Shown piece after piece: positions 43,413 to 52,103 of a stretch of DNA of 64,000 bases (position 1 is the first letter of the stretch; every line of letters begins with the position of its first letter). The DNA is from Shewanella denitrificans OS217 (GTDB lineage Bacteria > Pseudomonadota > Gammaproteobacteria > Enterobacterales > Shewanellaceae). The position numbers were made by a program, and so were the translations under genes. The stretch spans positions 1,488,001 through 1,552,000 of the forward strand of contig NC_007954.1 of NCBI RefSeq assembly GCF_000013765.1, read 5' to 3'. The notes under the pieces are model-generated. The model saw only the letters and a program-made list of their open reading frames with translations, did no database searches and was not told the DNA's origin.

Positions 43413-45331
43413 TGACTATCAACTTACTCAATATTGCTCGCACAGGCGTATTGGCATCACAAGCTCAGCTTGGTGTGACCAGTAATAACATTGCCAATGC
43501 TAACACCGAAGGTTACCACAGACAGGTTGCTCAGCAAGGTACCACAGATCCGCAAATGTTAGGCGGTAACTATTACGGTACAGGCACCTATGTCTCAGAT
43601 GTAAAGAGAATATATAACGATTATGCCGCCAGAGAATTACGTATAGGCCAGACGGCCAAGGGCGAAGCGCAAGCCACTTACGATAAAGTGAGTGAACTCG
43701 ATCAGCTGTATTCAAAAGTCGGAAAAATAGTCCCCGAAAGCTTAAATGGCCTGTTTGCAAGTATGGATTCAGTTGCGAATACCCCAAGTGATATAGGCAT
43801 AAGAGGCACAGCATTAAACTCAGCAGAGCAGCTTGCTAAAAGCATGAATCAGATGCAGACCCATCTTGACGGTCAAATTAAGCAGACGAATAGCCAAATT
43901 ACTGCCATCACTAATCGAATTTCGGATATTAGCAAAGAGATTGGCACCATTAACTTAGAGTTGATGAAGTCCGGTGAGAAGGATTCTCAGTTGCTAGACA
44001 GGCAAGATCAACTCATTCAAGAATTGAGCGAATATGCTCAAGTGAATGTCATCCCTCTAAGTACAGGGGCTAAAAGCATCATGCTTGGTGGCTCTGTGAT
44101 GTTAGTGTCTGGTGAAGTGTCGATGAAAATGGGCACGACAGTGGGCGATCCATTTCCTAATGAGCCGCGGCTAACGACGACAGTGGGCAGTCAATCTCTT
44201 AATGTTGATCCATCCAGCATTGGCGGTAAGCTTGCGTCACTGTACAACTTTGTTGAAAACACTTTAGTTCCAGCCAGCCAAGAACTGGGGCAATTAGCCT
44301 TAGGAATAGCCGATACCTTTAATCAAGCACAGCGAGATGGTTTTGATTTAACAGGGCAAGTCGGCGGCCGGATTTTTACTGACATTAATGATGCCAGTAT
44401 GTCTGCCGGCCGGGTAGGTGAGTTCTCAACAAATACAGGTAATGCCAAACTAAGAGCCAATATTGAGTCAGTGTCGGCGTTAACAGGCAGTAATTATGAA
44501 CTTAAATATACTGCCCCTGCCACTTATGAACTAACTGATGAGAAAACTGGCCAAGTTCAAGCATTGACACTGAACGTGGGCGCAGGCCGTCTTGAAGGCG
44601 GTGATGGATTTCATATATATATCGATTCAGGTGCATTTGCCAATGGCGATCGCTTTGAAATAAGGCCTAATGCCGGAGCAGCGGCTGGGCTTAAAACCGT
44701 GATGACAGATAGTAAAGGCTTAGCGGCAGCAAGCGCTAACATCACAGCAGATGCTGCCAACTCAGGTAACACCCAAGTCAAAATGTTGTCGGTGAGCAAT
44801 CGCAGCGCCGCTAATTTCCCCGTCACAGGGCAAGAGCTCACCTTTGAAATTAATACTGCGGCAAGCACTTTTGAAGCCTTCGATGCAACGGGGGCCTCGC
44901 TAGGGGTTACACCTTATGTCGCACCGACTATTACGGCATTTGGTTTTAGCTTTGAAGTGAAAAGTACCGCTGCGGCCACGGACAGATTCACTTTCGATTT
45001 ATCCTTTGCCCCAGGGGACAACACCAATGCGGTTGCCATGGGGAAATTAGCCGAAACTAAATTAATGAATGGCGGCTCGTCCACCCTCAATGATGTATTT
45101 GAGCAGACAAAACTGAGTATTGGCGGTAAGACAAAATCGGCAGCAGTGGCGCTAGGCTCAGCAGACGCTGTCTACCAACAGGCTTATGACAGAGTGCAAA
45201 GCGAGTCGGGGGTCAATTTAGATGAAGAAGCGGCGAATTTACTGAAATTCCAGCAGGCTTACCAAGCCTCAGCTCGCATTATGACGACGGCGCAGCAAAT
45301 CTTTGACACTTTATTTAATTCAGTTCGATAG
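43412..45331 (+). CDS. flgK: Hook-filament junction protein 1, FlgK
   Basis: 639 residues. N-terminal MTINLLNIARTGVLASQAQL with TSNNIANANTEGYHRQ; C-terminal VNLDEEAANLLKFQQAYQAS with ARIMTTAQQIFDTLF. It is longer than the E. coli protein (547); the extra length is in the central exposed region (roughly 300-560), which is usual in marine gammaproteobacteria. Chaperoned by FlgN. Its ATG overlaps the flgJ stop; flgL follows 12 nt after its own stop. Confidence 0.95.
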   Translation: MTINLLNIARTGVLASQAQLGVTSNNIANANTEGYHRQVAQQGTTDPQMLGGNYYGTGTYVSDVKRIYNDYAARELRIGQTAKGEAQATYDKVSELDQLYSKVGKIVPESLNGLFASMDSVANTPSDIGIRGTALNSAEQLAKSMNQMQTHLDGQIKQTNSQITAITNRISDISKEIGTINLELMKSGEKDSQLLDRQDQLIQELSEYAQVNVIPLSTGAKSIMLGGSVMLVSGEVSMKMGTTVGDPFPNEPRLTTTVGSQSLNVDPSSIGGKLASLYNFVENTLVPASQELGQLALGIADTFNQAQRDGFDLTGQVGGRIFTDINDASMSAGRVGEFSTNTGNAKLRANIESVSALTGSNYELKYTAPATYELTDEKTGQVQALTLNVGAGRLEGGDGFHIYIDSGAFANGDRFEIRPNAGAAAGLKTVMTDSKGLAAASANITADAANSGNTQVKMLSVSNRSAANFPVTGQELTFEINTAASTFEAFDATGASLGVTPYVAPTITAFGFSFEVKSTAAATDRFTFDLSFAPGDNTNAVAMGKLAETKLMNGGSSTLNDVFEQTKLSIGGKTKSAAVALGSADAVYQQAYDRVQSESGVNLDEEAANLLKFQQAYQASARIMTTAQQIFDTLFNSVR

Positions 45332-45343
45332 GAGGATGACATC

Positions 45344-46546
45344 ATGAGAATTTCTACCGGACAAATGTTCCAGCAAAATACTAAGAGCATTCTAAATAAT
45401 CAATCAGCGGCCAATAAAACCCTTCAGCAGTTGGCATCTGGTAAGCGAGTCAATACTGCGGGGGACGATCCCGTCGCCTCGATAGCAATAGATAACTTAA
45501 GTCAAAAGAATGTTCAAGTGAGTCAATACATAAAGAATATTGATTATGCAAAAAATCACCTTTCAATTGCAGAAAGTAAACTTGGAAGTGCTGATAGTTT
45601 GATGACCACAATGCGAGGTCAATTTCTGCAAGGTATTAACGGCAGTTTGACTGCTGCCGATCGGCAAATAATTGCCGATGAAATGAAATCTAATTTGAAA
45701 GAGTTGTTAGCCATAGCAAACAGTCAAGATGAGTCTGGAAATTATCTATTTTCGGGCTTTAAAATTAACTCAAAACCTTTTGCATTCGATACATCAGGGG
45801 CAATGGTTTACAGCGGCGACAGTGGACAACGGACATCCAATGTGTCTACCCAAGTGCAAATTGGTATTAATGCGCCGGGGGATAGTGCTTTTATGAAAGC
45901 ACCTAATGCTATGGGGGATTATGGTGTCAATTATCTGGCTAGTCAGCAAGGGGACTTCACCGTTGATAGTGCGAAAATAGTTAGTGCAGGGTCTCATGTT
46001 CCTGATACTTATACATTTAATTTCATTCCCAATGCACCCGGTGTTGATCTACAGGTGTTGAATTCTTCGGCTGCAATTGTCGCAACAGTGGTTAACTTTG
46101 ACGCAAACACTCCTGTTAATTTTAATGGCATCGAAGTGAAGTTGTCAGGCATACCTGTCTCTGGAGATAGCTTTACCATGCAGCCTCTTAATGAGGTTAG
46201 CATTTTTGATAGCCTTAATCAGGCGATAACCTTGCTGGAAGACCCCAGTGCAGCAAATAGCCCACAAGGGAAGTCTAAGTTGGCACAATTGTTGAATGAT
46301 ATTGATAGTGGTCAAAATCAAGTCAGCATAGCTCGCAGTAATACTGGCACTGGTTTAAAAAGTTTAGAAAGCATAAGTGCAAGTCATGATGAAGAGCAGA
46401 TTGTGAACCAAAGCGCATTATCGCTGTTAGAAGACTTAGATTATTCTGCAGCGATTACTGAATATGAAAAGCAGAAGCTGGCCCTTAACGCAGTATCGAG
46501 TGTATTCAGTAAAGTCGGGTCGACATCCTTATTCGACTTTATTTGA
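45344..46546 (+). CDS. flgL: Hook-filament junction protein 3, FlgL
   Basis: 400 residues. N-terminal MRISTGQMFQQNTKSILNNQ and flagellin-like LASGKRVNTAGDDPVASIAI; C-terminal LEDLDYSAAITEYEKQKLAL with SVFSKVGSTSLFDFI. GGAGGATGACATC precedes the ATG. It is the last gene of the flgF-flgL operon, and the first flagellin gene begins 90 nt later with no terminator between. Confidence 0.95.
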   Translation: MRISTGQMFQQNTKSILNNQSAANKTLQQLASGKRVNTAGDDPVASIAIDNLSQKNVQVSQYIKNIDYAKNHLSIAESKLGSADSLMTTMRGQFLQGINGSLTAADRQIIADEMKSNLKELLAIANSQDESGNYLFSGFKINSKPFAFDTSGAMVYSGDSGQRTSNVSTQVQIGINAPGDSAFMKAPNAMGDYGVNYLASQQGDFTVDSAKIVSAGSHVPDTYTFNFIPNAPGVDLQVLNSSAAIVATVVNFDANTPVNFNGIEVKLSGIPVSGDSFTMQPLNEVSIFDSLNQAITLLEDPSAANSPQGKSKLAQLLNDIDSGQNQVSIARSNTGTGLKSLESISASHDEEQIVNQSALSLLEDLDYSAAITEYEKQKLALNAVSSVFSKVGSTSLFDFI

Positions 46547-46590
46547 TGAAGGATAGCGGTCGAATACGAACAACTTAATTGTACCAATTA

Positions 46591-46610
46591 GCCAAGCTCC
46601 GAGTCTTGGC
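46591..46610 (+). repeat. Small hairpin in the leader of the first flagellin gene
   Basis: GCCAAG / CTTGGC with an 8-nt loop, 27 nt before the ATG. There is no T run after it, so it is not a terminator; a leader structure is more likely. Confidence 0.45.
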
Positions 46611-46636
46611 AACAACACTGGGAAGAGGAAATTAAC

Positions 46637-47458
46637 ATGGCTATTACAGTTAATACTAACGTAACGTCAATGAAAGCACAGAAGAATCTGAATATATCAA
46701 GTGGTGGTCTAGCTACTTCGATGGAGAGATTGTCTTCAGGCTTGAGAATTAATAGTGCTAAAGATGATGCTGCTGGTCTGGCCATTTCAAACCGCTTGAA
46801 CTCACAAGTTCGTGGTTTGGATGTGGGCATGCGAAACGCCAATGATGCAATTTCAATTGCACAGATTGCAGAAGGCGCGATGCAAGAGCAGACTAATATG
46901 CTACAACGCATGCGTGATCTAGCTATTCAATCGGAAAACGGCGCTAATAGTGCTGATGATTTAACTGCATTAAAAGCTGAAATGGATCAGTTGGTTACAG
47001 AAATAACGGCAATAGGTAACAGTACTGCGTTTGGTAATACCAAACTAATGACTGGAACATTCTCGACGGGTAAACTATTCCAAGTAGGGCATCAAGAAGG
47101 GGAAGATGTTACTGTTAAAGTTAACACTAACAATGCAACGTCCTTATCAGTGGGAGCATTAACAGTACTAACCTCTGCGGGGCGAAATTCTGCTCTGACT
47201 AAAATTGATGCAGCCATTAAAAAAATTGATACACAAAGAGCAGAATTAGGTGCGGTTCAAAATAGACTGTCACATAATATCAGCAACAGTGCCAATACTC
47301 AGGCTAACGTAGCAGATGCAAAAAGTCGCATTGTAGATGTAGATTTTGCAAAAGAAACTGCGACGATGACTAAGAATCAGGTTCTACAGCAAACAGGTTC
47401 AGCCATGCTAGCGCAAGCAAATCAACTTCCCCAAATAGCATTGTCTTTATTGGGTTAG
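46637..47458 (+). CDS. flaA: Flagellin (first copy)
   Basis: Filament subunit, 273 residues, a short flagellin with little beyond the D0/D1 core. N-terminal MAITVNTNVTSMKAQKNLNI with SMERLSSGLRINSAKDDAAG; C-terminal DFAKETATMTKNQVLQQTGS with MLAQANQLPQIALSLLG. The central stretch (residues ~140-190) is the likely surface and glycosylation zone. GGAAGAGGAAA precedes the ATG. No convincing sigma-28 or sigma-54 promoter was seen in the 90-nt gap after flgL. The symbol follows Shewanella usage and is by analogy. Confidence 0.93.
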   Translation: MAITVNTNVTSMKAQKNLNISSGGLATSMERLSSGLRINSAKDDAAGLAISNRLNSQVRGLDVGMRNANDAISIAQIAEGAMQEQTNMLQRMRDLAIQSENGANSADDLTALKAEMDQLVTEITAIGNSTAFGNTKLMTGTFSTGKLFQVGHQEGEDVTVKVNTNNATSLSVGALTVLTSAGRNSALTKIDAAIKKIDTQRAELGAVQNRLSHNISNSANTQANVADAKSRIVDVDFAKETATMTKNQVLQQTGSAMLAQANQLPQIALSLLG

Positions 47459-47494
47459 GCTTTATATAGCATAATCTTGTAACTTCCCAGTTCT

Positions 47495-47525
47495 TATCCA
47501 CCTGTAATTGTGTTGCAGGTGGATA
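47495..47525 (+). terminator. Stem-loop downstream of the first flagellin gene
   Basis: A perfect 10-bp inverted repeat (TATCCACCTG / CAGGTGGATA) with an 11-nt loop, 37 nt after the stop. No T run follows, so it may stabilise the mRNA 3' end rather than terminate by itself. Confidence 0.5.
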
Positions 47526-47902
47526 GGTCGCTTGTTGAAAGTGAGATACTCTTAGTTAGAACTTAAGAGTCGTTGATTAGCTTTTGGCTTAATGTATCGA
47601 AATGGTCGTTAATGAAAAACGCATAGTATGCCCACATTTTTCCTTCAGCCGCGTTAGTCACATTTTTAGTGTAATTTCCAGGCACTTTCCTGTCTTTTGC
47701 TACATTACGCCTTAACATTTGAGCCTGATAGTTTGGTTTTCTATTTACTTATTGCCCAATATTGCTATAGACATTCTGTGCCATGCATTGCTAAGTACCC
47801 ATATTTGGTTCGTCGATAGTTTTTAAAGTATATAAATGGAGAGTGTAAGTTATTGTTTTTTAGTGTGTAAATATTTTTTTTAAAATGAGTTAAAAAAAAA
47901 GC

Positions 47903-47929
47903 TCAAGAAAGGTTGGCTCATGCCGTTAC
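47903..47929 (+). promoter_or_regulatory. Sigma-28 (FliA) promoter element for the second flagellin gene
   Basis: TCAAG-N14-GCCGTTAC agrees with the Vibrio/Shewanella-type TAAAG-N14-GCCGWTAA pattern at 4 of 5 and 7 of 8 positions. It would give a leader of about 95 nt. Confidence 0.7.
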
Positions 47930-47953
47930 AAATAATGTAACAAACATGACCTG

Positions 47954-48009
47954 CCTGGCTTAACTTCTACCATTAAATTGGAAGTAAACAGGCGAAGTTT
48001 AAAGCCAGG
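47954..48009 (+). repeat. Long leader stem-loop of the second flagellin mRNA
   Basis: Arms CCTGGCTTAACTTC (47954-47967) and GAAGTT + AAGCCAGG (47994-48009) pair over 14 bp with a two-base bulge around a 26-nt loop. The loop contains TTGGA, and the ribosome site AAGAGGA follows 6 nt after the stem. Confidence 0.6.
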
Positions 48010-48029
48010 TACATAAAGAGGAATCAATT

Positions 48030-48848
48030 ATGGCTATCACAGTAAACACCAACGTAACATCGTTGAAAGCACAGAAAAATTTAAATATCTCAAATAGTGG
48101 TTTAGCTACTTCGATGGAACGTTTATCTAGTGGTATGCGTATTAACGGCGCCAAAGATGATGCCGCAGGTCTTGCAATTTCTAACCGCTTGAACAGTCAG
48201 GTTCGTGGTTTAGAAGTCGGTATGCGAAACGCAAATGATGCCATATCGATTGCACAGATTTCAGAAGGTGCAATGCAAGAACAAACTAACATGCTACAAC
48301 GTATGCGTGATCTTGCACTTCAAGCTGAAAACGGTTCGAACAGTGCTGACGATTTAACCGCTTTGAAAGCTGAAATGGATGATTTAGCACTAGAGATTAC
48401 CTCTATCGGTACAACCACTGCTTTTGGTAGCACTAAATTAATGACGGGAACATTTTCTGCTGGTAAATTGTTCCAAGTGGGACATCAAGAAGGTGAAGAT
48501 GTGACCATCAAAGTTAAGAAAACAGATGCAACGGCTTTGTCTGTTAATGCCTTAACAGTATTGACTTCTGCGGGCCGTAACTCTGCGATTACTAAAATTG
48601 ATGCAGCCATTAAAACTATTGATACTCAAAGGGCTACTTTAGGTGCGGTGCAAAACCGTCTTGCTCATAACATTAGTAATAGTGCCAACACCCAAGCGAA
48701 CGTCGCGGATGCTAAGAGCCGTATTGTCGATGTGGATTTTGCTAAAGAAACATCACAGATGACTAAAAACCAAGTGTTACAACAAACGGGTTCTGCCATG
48801 TTAGCTCAGGCTAACCAAATACCACAGATAGCACTGTCACTGTTATAA
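48030..48848 (+). CDS. flaB: Flagellin (second copy)
   Basis: 272 residues, very similar to the preceding flagellin over its whole length (for example MAITVNTNVTSLKAQKNLNI, SSGMRINGAKDDAAGLAISN). The differences cluster in the central exposed part (around TIKVKKTDATALSVNALTVL). AAGAGGA is 7 nt before the ATG. A sigma-28 element and a long leader hairpin precede it, indicating class III expression. Expected to be glycosylated by the Maf protein encoded at 16115. Confidence 0.95.
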   Translation: MAITVNTNVTSLKAQKNLNISNSGLATSMERLSSGMRINGAKDDAAGLAISNRLNSQVRGLEVGMRNANDAISIAQISEGAMQEQTNMLQRMRDLALQAENGSNSADDLTALKAEMDDLALEITSIGTTTAFGSTKLMTGTFSAGKLFQVGHQEGEDVTIKVKKTDATALSVNALTVLTSAGRNSAITKIDAAIKTIDTQRATLGAVQNRLAHNISNSANTQANVADAKSRIVDVDFAKETSQMTKNQVLQQTGSAMLAQANQIPQIALSLL

Positions 48849-48876
48849 TCAGAGGCATCATTTAGATAGACTGAAT

Positions 48877-48906
48877 AAAGGGAGGTTCGGAAACGGATCT
48901 CCCTTT
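48877..48906 (+). terminator. Probable terminator after the second flagellin gene
   Basis: A 12-bp stem (AAAGGGAGGTTC / GGATCTCCCTTT, with G-U pairs) around GGAAAC. The T tract is only the three bases of the stem, so it is a weak intrinsic terminator. Confidence 0.55.
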
Positions 48907-49046
48907 CGCCTTAAAGGTCCACATATTACTTGAGAGCTATTGGTTGTGAGTAATTGAGTTGTTAAGGTTAATAACGGAATAACTCTGAACTATACTGGTA
49001 AGTAGCTCTGCATTTAGTCTAGTTGCTTTGGTTTGAGAGGTGTGAG

Positions 49047-49460
49047 ATGGATATAGGTATAAGTACCGCTAATGTGGCGGCAAAAATAGATGTTGTTAAA
49101 TCTGAAACTGTTAAAACAGAGCTAAATGTAACACCTTTAGCGGCACAACAAAGTGATAAAACAGAGTTAACACGTATTTCTAGCATTCAAGCTGTGAGTA
49201 ACACGACACTAGAAGAGTCAGAAAAAAAGCTAGCACCAGAGGCTGATCTGAATAAAATAGCAGAAGAGTTGACTGACATGCTCTCTTTGATGCGCAAAGG
49301 TTTGACATTTTCAGTTGATGATGATTCAGGTCGGCAAGTTATTAGTGTTAAGGATATCGCATCAGGTGATTTGATAAGACAAATTCCCAGCGAAGAAGCG
49401 CTCAACTTAGCTGAAAAATTATCGGAATTTACAGGATTACTGACAAAGACTGAAGCTTGA
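49047..49460 (+). CDS. flaG: Flagellar protein FlaG
   Basis: 137 residues. The C-terminal FlaG domain (LNKIAEELTDMLSLMRKGLT, FSVDDDSGRQVISVKDIASG, DLIRQIPSEEALNLAEKLSE) is characteristic; the N-terminal half is variable and polar. It affects filament length. The ATG at 49047 has GAGAGG upstream; a TTG 24 nt earlier is rejected. It precedes fliD as in Vibrio, Pseudomonas and Shewanella. Confidence 0.9.
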   Translation: MDIGISTANVAAKIDVVKSETVKTELNVTPLAAQQSDKTELTRISSIQAVSNTTLEESEKKLAPEADLNKIAEELTDMLSLMRKGLTFSVDDDSGRQVISVKDIASGDLIRQIPSEEALNLAEKLSEFTGLLTKTEA

Positions 49461-49566
49461 AACATAGATTAAATTTTTGGATAAAACTTAATCTGGATAT
49501 TGTATCGTTTTCCTCCTATTTTATGGCTAGGGCCAATAGGAATTATTTTAGTTAGTAGAGGTTATT

Positions 49567-50931
49567 ATGGCATTAACGGCGACAGGTATTGGTTCTGGAC
49601 TAGACATCAGTAATATAGTCAAAGTATTAGTTGATGCCGAGAAAGTTCCTAAAGAAGCAATTTTTAATAAAACAGAAGATTCTATTAAGGCAAAGGTGTC
49701 GGCTATAGGCACGTTAAAAAGTGAAATTTCAAAATTTCAAGATGCATTAAAAAAACTTCAATCAAGTGATACATTAAGTCAGCGGAAAATATCGACTGGC
49801 GACAGTAAATTTTTGACCGCCACTTCAACTTCATCTGCACAGAGCGGTAGCTATTCCGTACAAGTAGAACGCTTAGCGAAAGCGCATAAGGTGGGTGGTT
49901 CCTTCACTACCGACAGTGCCCAAACTGTTGGGGAGGGTAGCCTTGGATTTACTGTTAACGGCAAAGCTTTCGCAGTGGCCGTAGCTGCCACAGATTCGTT
50001 AAGTCAAATCGCATCTAATATTAATGCCGCCAGCGATAACTCGGGTGTTACTGCCACGGTAGTCACCAGCGATAGTGGTAGTCGTTTAGTGTTCAGTGCT
50101 AGTAAAGAGGGACCTGATAACCAAATAGCATTGACCGCCACTGATACCACTGGAACAGGTTTAAATGACATGTTTGGTGGTGCAAATCTTACTACTTTGC
50201 AAACGGCACAAACCTCGCTTCTCCACATAGACGGCCAGGCAGTCACTTCACAGACGAATGAAGTTGTGAATGCTATAGAAGGGGTGACATTAAAGCTTAC
50301 TTCCGCCGATCTCAGTTCGACGACAACCTTATCAATTAGTCAAGATGATTCAGCGGTGAAAGAAAATATAAAAGGTTTTGTTGATTCTTATAATGCCTTA
50401 TTAACTTCTATTGATAAATTGTCTTCCTATGATGCGAAAACAAAAGTCTCGGGCGCATTGCAAGGTGACTCAATGATACGTTCTTTGGAGTCGCAGCTGC
50501 GTAAAATGGTCAGTGAGCGTGTCACAGTCAATGGTAGTGAAACTGCACTTTATGAAATAGGATTAAAAACCGATCGAAGCGGTAAGCTTTCTATTGATGA
50601 TACTAAATTAGCAGCCTCTATTAAAACGAATATGAACGGTATTCAATCATTATTCACCACTAAAGATACTGGGATAGCGAATCGATTTGCTGATTTAACA
50701 AAAAACTATGTTAAGGCCGGTGGCCTTATTGATGGACGTAGCCAAAGCTATACAGCATCTCAATCCCGTCTTACTGATGATCGAGAAGCATTTTCGCTTA
50801 AAATGACGCAGCTCCAAGCAAGATTATCAAAGCAGTTTAATGCAATGGACCTTATTGTTGGTAGTTTGAATCAACAGAGCTCCGGCTTGTCTGATAGACT
50901 AAAGTCTCTTCCTGGTTTGGTGCGTCGTTAG
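49567..50931 (+). CDS. fliD: Flagellar filament cap protein FliD
   Basis: 454 residues. N-terminal MALTATGIGSGLDISNIVKV, the FliD_N signature; C-terminal coiled-coil (ASQSRLTDDREAFSLKMTQL, LSKQFNAMDLIVGSLNQQSS). It forms the cap that folds flagellin at the filament tip. It stands between flaG and the chaperone genes for FliD (fliT-like) and flagellin (fliS), the common order. Confidence 0.95.
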   Translation: MALTATGIGSGLDISNIVKVLVDAEKVPKEAIFNKTEDSIKAKVSAIGTLKSEISKFQDALKKLQSSDTLSQRKISTGDSKFLTATSTSSAQSGSYSVQVERLAKAHKVGGSFTTDSAQTVGEGSLGFTVNGKAFAVAVAATDSLSQIASNINAASDNSGVTATVVTSDSGSRLVFSASKEGPDNQIALTATDTTGTGLNDMFGGANLTTLQTAQTSLLHIDGQAVTSQTNEVVNAIEGVTLKLTSADLSSTTTLSISQDDSAVKENIKGFVDSYNALLTSIDKLSSYDAKTKVSGALQGDSMIRSLESQLRKMVSERVTVNGSETALYEIGLKTDRSGKLSIDDTKLAASIKTNMNGIQSLFTTKDTGIANRFADLTKNYVKAGGLIDGRSQSYTASQSRLTDDREAFSLKMTQLQARLSKQFNAMDLIVGSLNQQSSGLSDRLKSLPGLVRR

Positions 50932-50959
50932 CATTCATAATGCATTTAAGGGGCCGAGT

Positions 50960-51295
50960 TTGAATGATAATTATGCTATTGCACTCGATGATATAAATAG
51001 TGAACTCACTAAAATACTACTTCAATTAGAGGTTACTCCTGCAGAGGATCAAGGGACAGAGCTTTTGGTATCAAATTTGCATGAGTTAGTTTTGCAGCGT
51101 CAAATTTGCTTAGATGAGCTCATCAAAAATGAATCAATTACTGATAGAGGTTATCTAGAAAAGCAATGGCAGTTAACTCAGACGTATCTGGATGAAGTCA
51201 AGAAAGCGATGCTGCATAGGCGTGATTTGCTTGTTTTGGGTCAAAAAAACCGTCGTCAAATCAATGTGTATAAAAATATAGATTCAAATAGGTAG
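50960..51295 (+). CDS. fliT: Small FliT-like flagellar chaperone
   Basis: 111 residues, almost entirely predicted helix (LDDINSELTKILLQLEVTPA, QWQLTQTYLDEVKKAMLHRR). Sequence similarity to FliT is weak to the eye; the call rests on size, helical content and position between fliD and fliS, where the FliD chaperone (fliT, or flaI in Vibrio) is found. The start is a TTG with AAGGGG 7 nt upstream; no ATG fits. fliS begins 6 nt after the stop. Confidence 0.65.
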   Translation: MNDNYAIALDDINSELTKILLQLEVTPAEDQGTELLVSNLHELVLQRQICLDELIKNESITDRGYLEKQWQLTQTYLDEVKKAMLHRRDLLVLGQKNRRQINVYKNIDSNR

Positions 51296-51301
51296 GTATT
51301 T

Positions 51302-51712
51302 ATGAGAAGTTCTTTGCAATCGTATCGAAAAGTATCATTAGATAATGAAATTTCGATCGCTTCACCTCATAGAGTTGTACAGTTGATGTTTGCTGGTGGG
51401 TTAGAACGTTTGGCTCAGAGCCGTTATGCAATAGAAAATAAAGATATGGCAAATAAAGGGATTTTTATTGGTAAAGCGATAGGGATCATTAATGGCCTAA
51501 ATAATAGTTTAGATATGAATGCAGGTGGTGAAATCGCAAAAAATTTAAGTGACTTGTATGATTTTATGCTTAGAAAAATCACAGAAGCGAACATAAATAA
51601 TGATGTAAAAGCGATAGATGATGTGTGTGATATATTACGAGAAATTAAAGAAGCTTGGGATGCCATCCCACAAGATAAGCACCATATATCTGCTCATTCT
51701 GAGAAAAACTAA
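51302..51712 (+). CDS. fliS: Flagellin export chaperone FliS
   Basis: 136 residues. Typical FliS segments: SLQSYRKVSLDNEISIASPH, RVVQLMFAGGLERLAQSRYA and KGIFIGKAIGIINGLNNSLD. Binds the flagellin C-terminus before export. AGGTATTT precedes the ATG. Last gene of the flaG-fliD-fliT-fliS unit; a terminator follows. Confidence 0.94.
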   Translation: MRSSLQSYRKVSLDNEISIASPHRVVQLMFAGGLERLAQSRYAIENKDMANKGIFIGKAIGIINGLNNSLDMNAGGEIAKNLSDLYDFMLRKITEANINNDVKAIDDVCDILREIKEAWDAIPQDKHHISAHSEKN

Positions 51713-52103
51713 CTCATTTGACCTCCTATCTAAAGAGCCTTTTTAACGGGCTCTTTTGTATTTATCGTCATTTATTTGACGCTTCTGTGTGTAAAATCAG
51801 CAATTATGACCTAAAATTCACTGAGATCGTGATTAGCAACAACTGATGCTTGCTTCTCGCGCTTTGATAATACAATATTTACCTCATGTTAACTTTGCAG
51901 TCTCACTGATGATGTTTTTAACACAAGATGGTGTTAAACATAGCGTTCTCTGCAGCCGAGTTAAGCTATATTTGTTATTTTAAAGTGTTAAGTGAATTTT
52001 AAGCCTAAAACGGTTTTTTTGTGGTTTTTATCTTAGGCAGATCCACCTTAAACATGACAGTAGAAATGTTAATTTAACACCAATACGAGTTTCGGTCTTA
52101 TCA
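51713..52103. other. Intergenic region upstream of flrA
   Basis: 391 nt. A terminator for fliS lies at 51732-51759. A palindrome TTTAACAC-N6-GTGTTAAA at 51917-51938 could be an operator or a transcript hairpin. No sigma-54 element is seen, as expected for the class I gene flrA. No strong ribosome site precedes flrA. Confidence 0.5.
51732..51759 (+). terminator. Terminator after fliS
   Basis: Stem AAAGAGCC / GGCTCTTT with a TTTTTAACG-type loop and a following T run. Confidence 0.85.

Larger units (their letters stand above)
47459..48029. other. Region between the two flagellin genes
   Basis: 571 nt without an open reading frame worth calling. It contains a perfect stem-loop (47495-47525) after the first flagellin, a sigma-28 promoter (47903-47929) and a long leader stem-loop (47954-48009) before the second flagellin. 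The stretch 47526-47900 shows no structure I can interpret. Confidence 0.6.

Noticed and set aside
46605..46625. A sigma-54-like TTGGC element before the first flagellin gene
   Set aside because: The -12 position reads GG instead of GC and the site is only about 20 nt from the ATG, too close to serve as a promoter with a leader.
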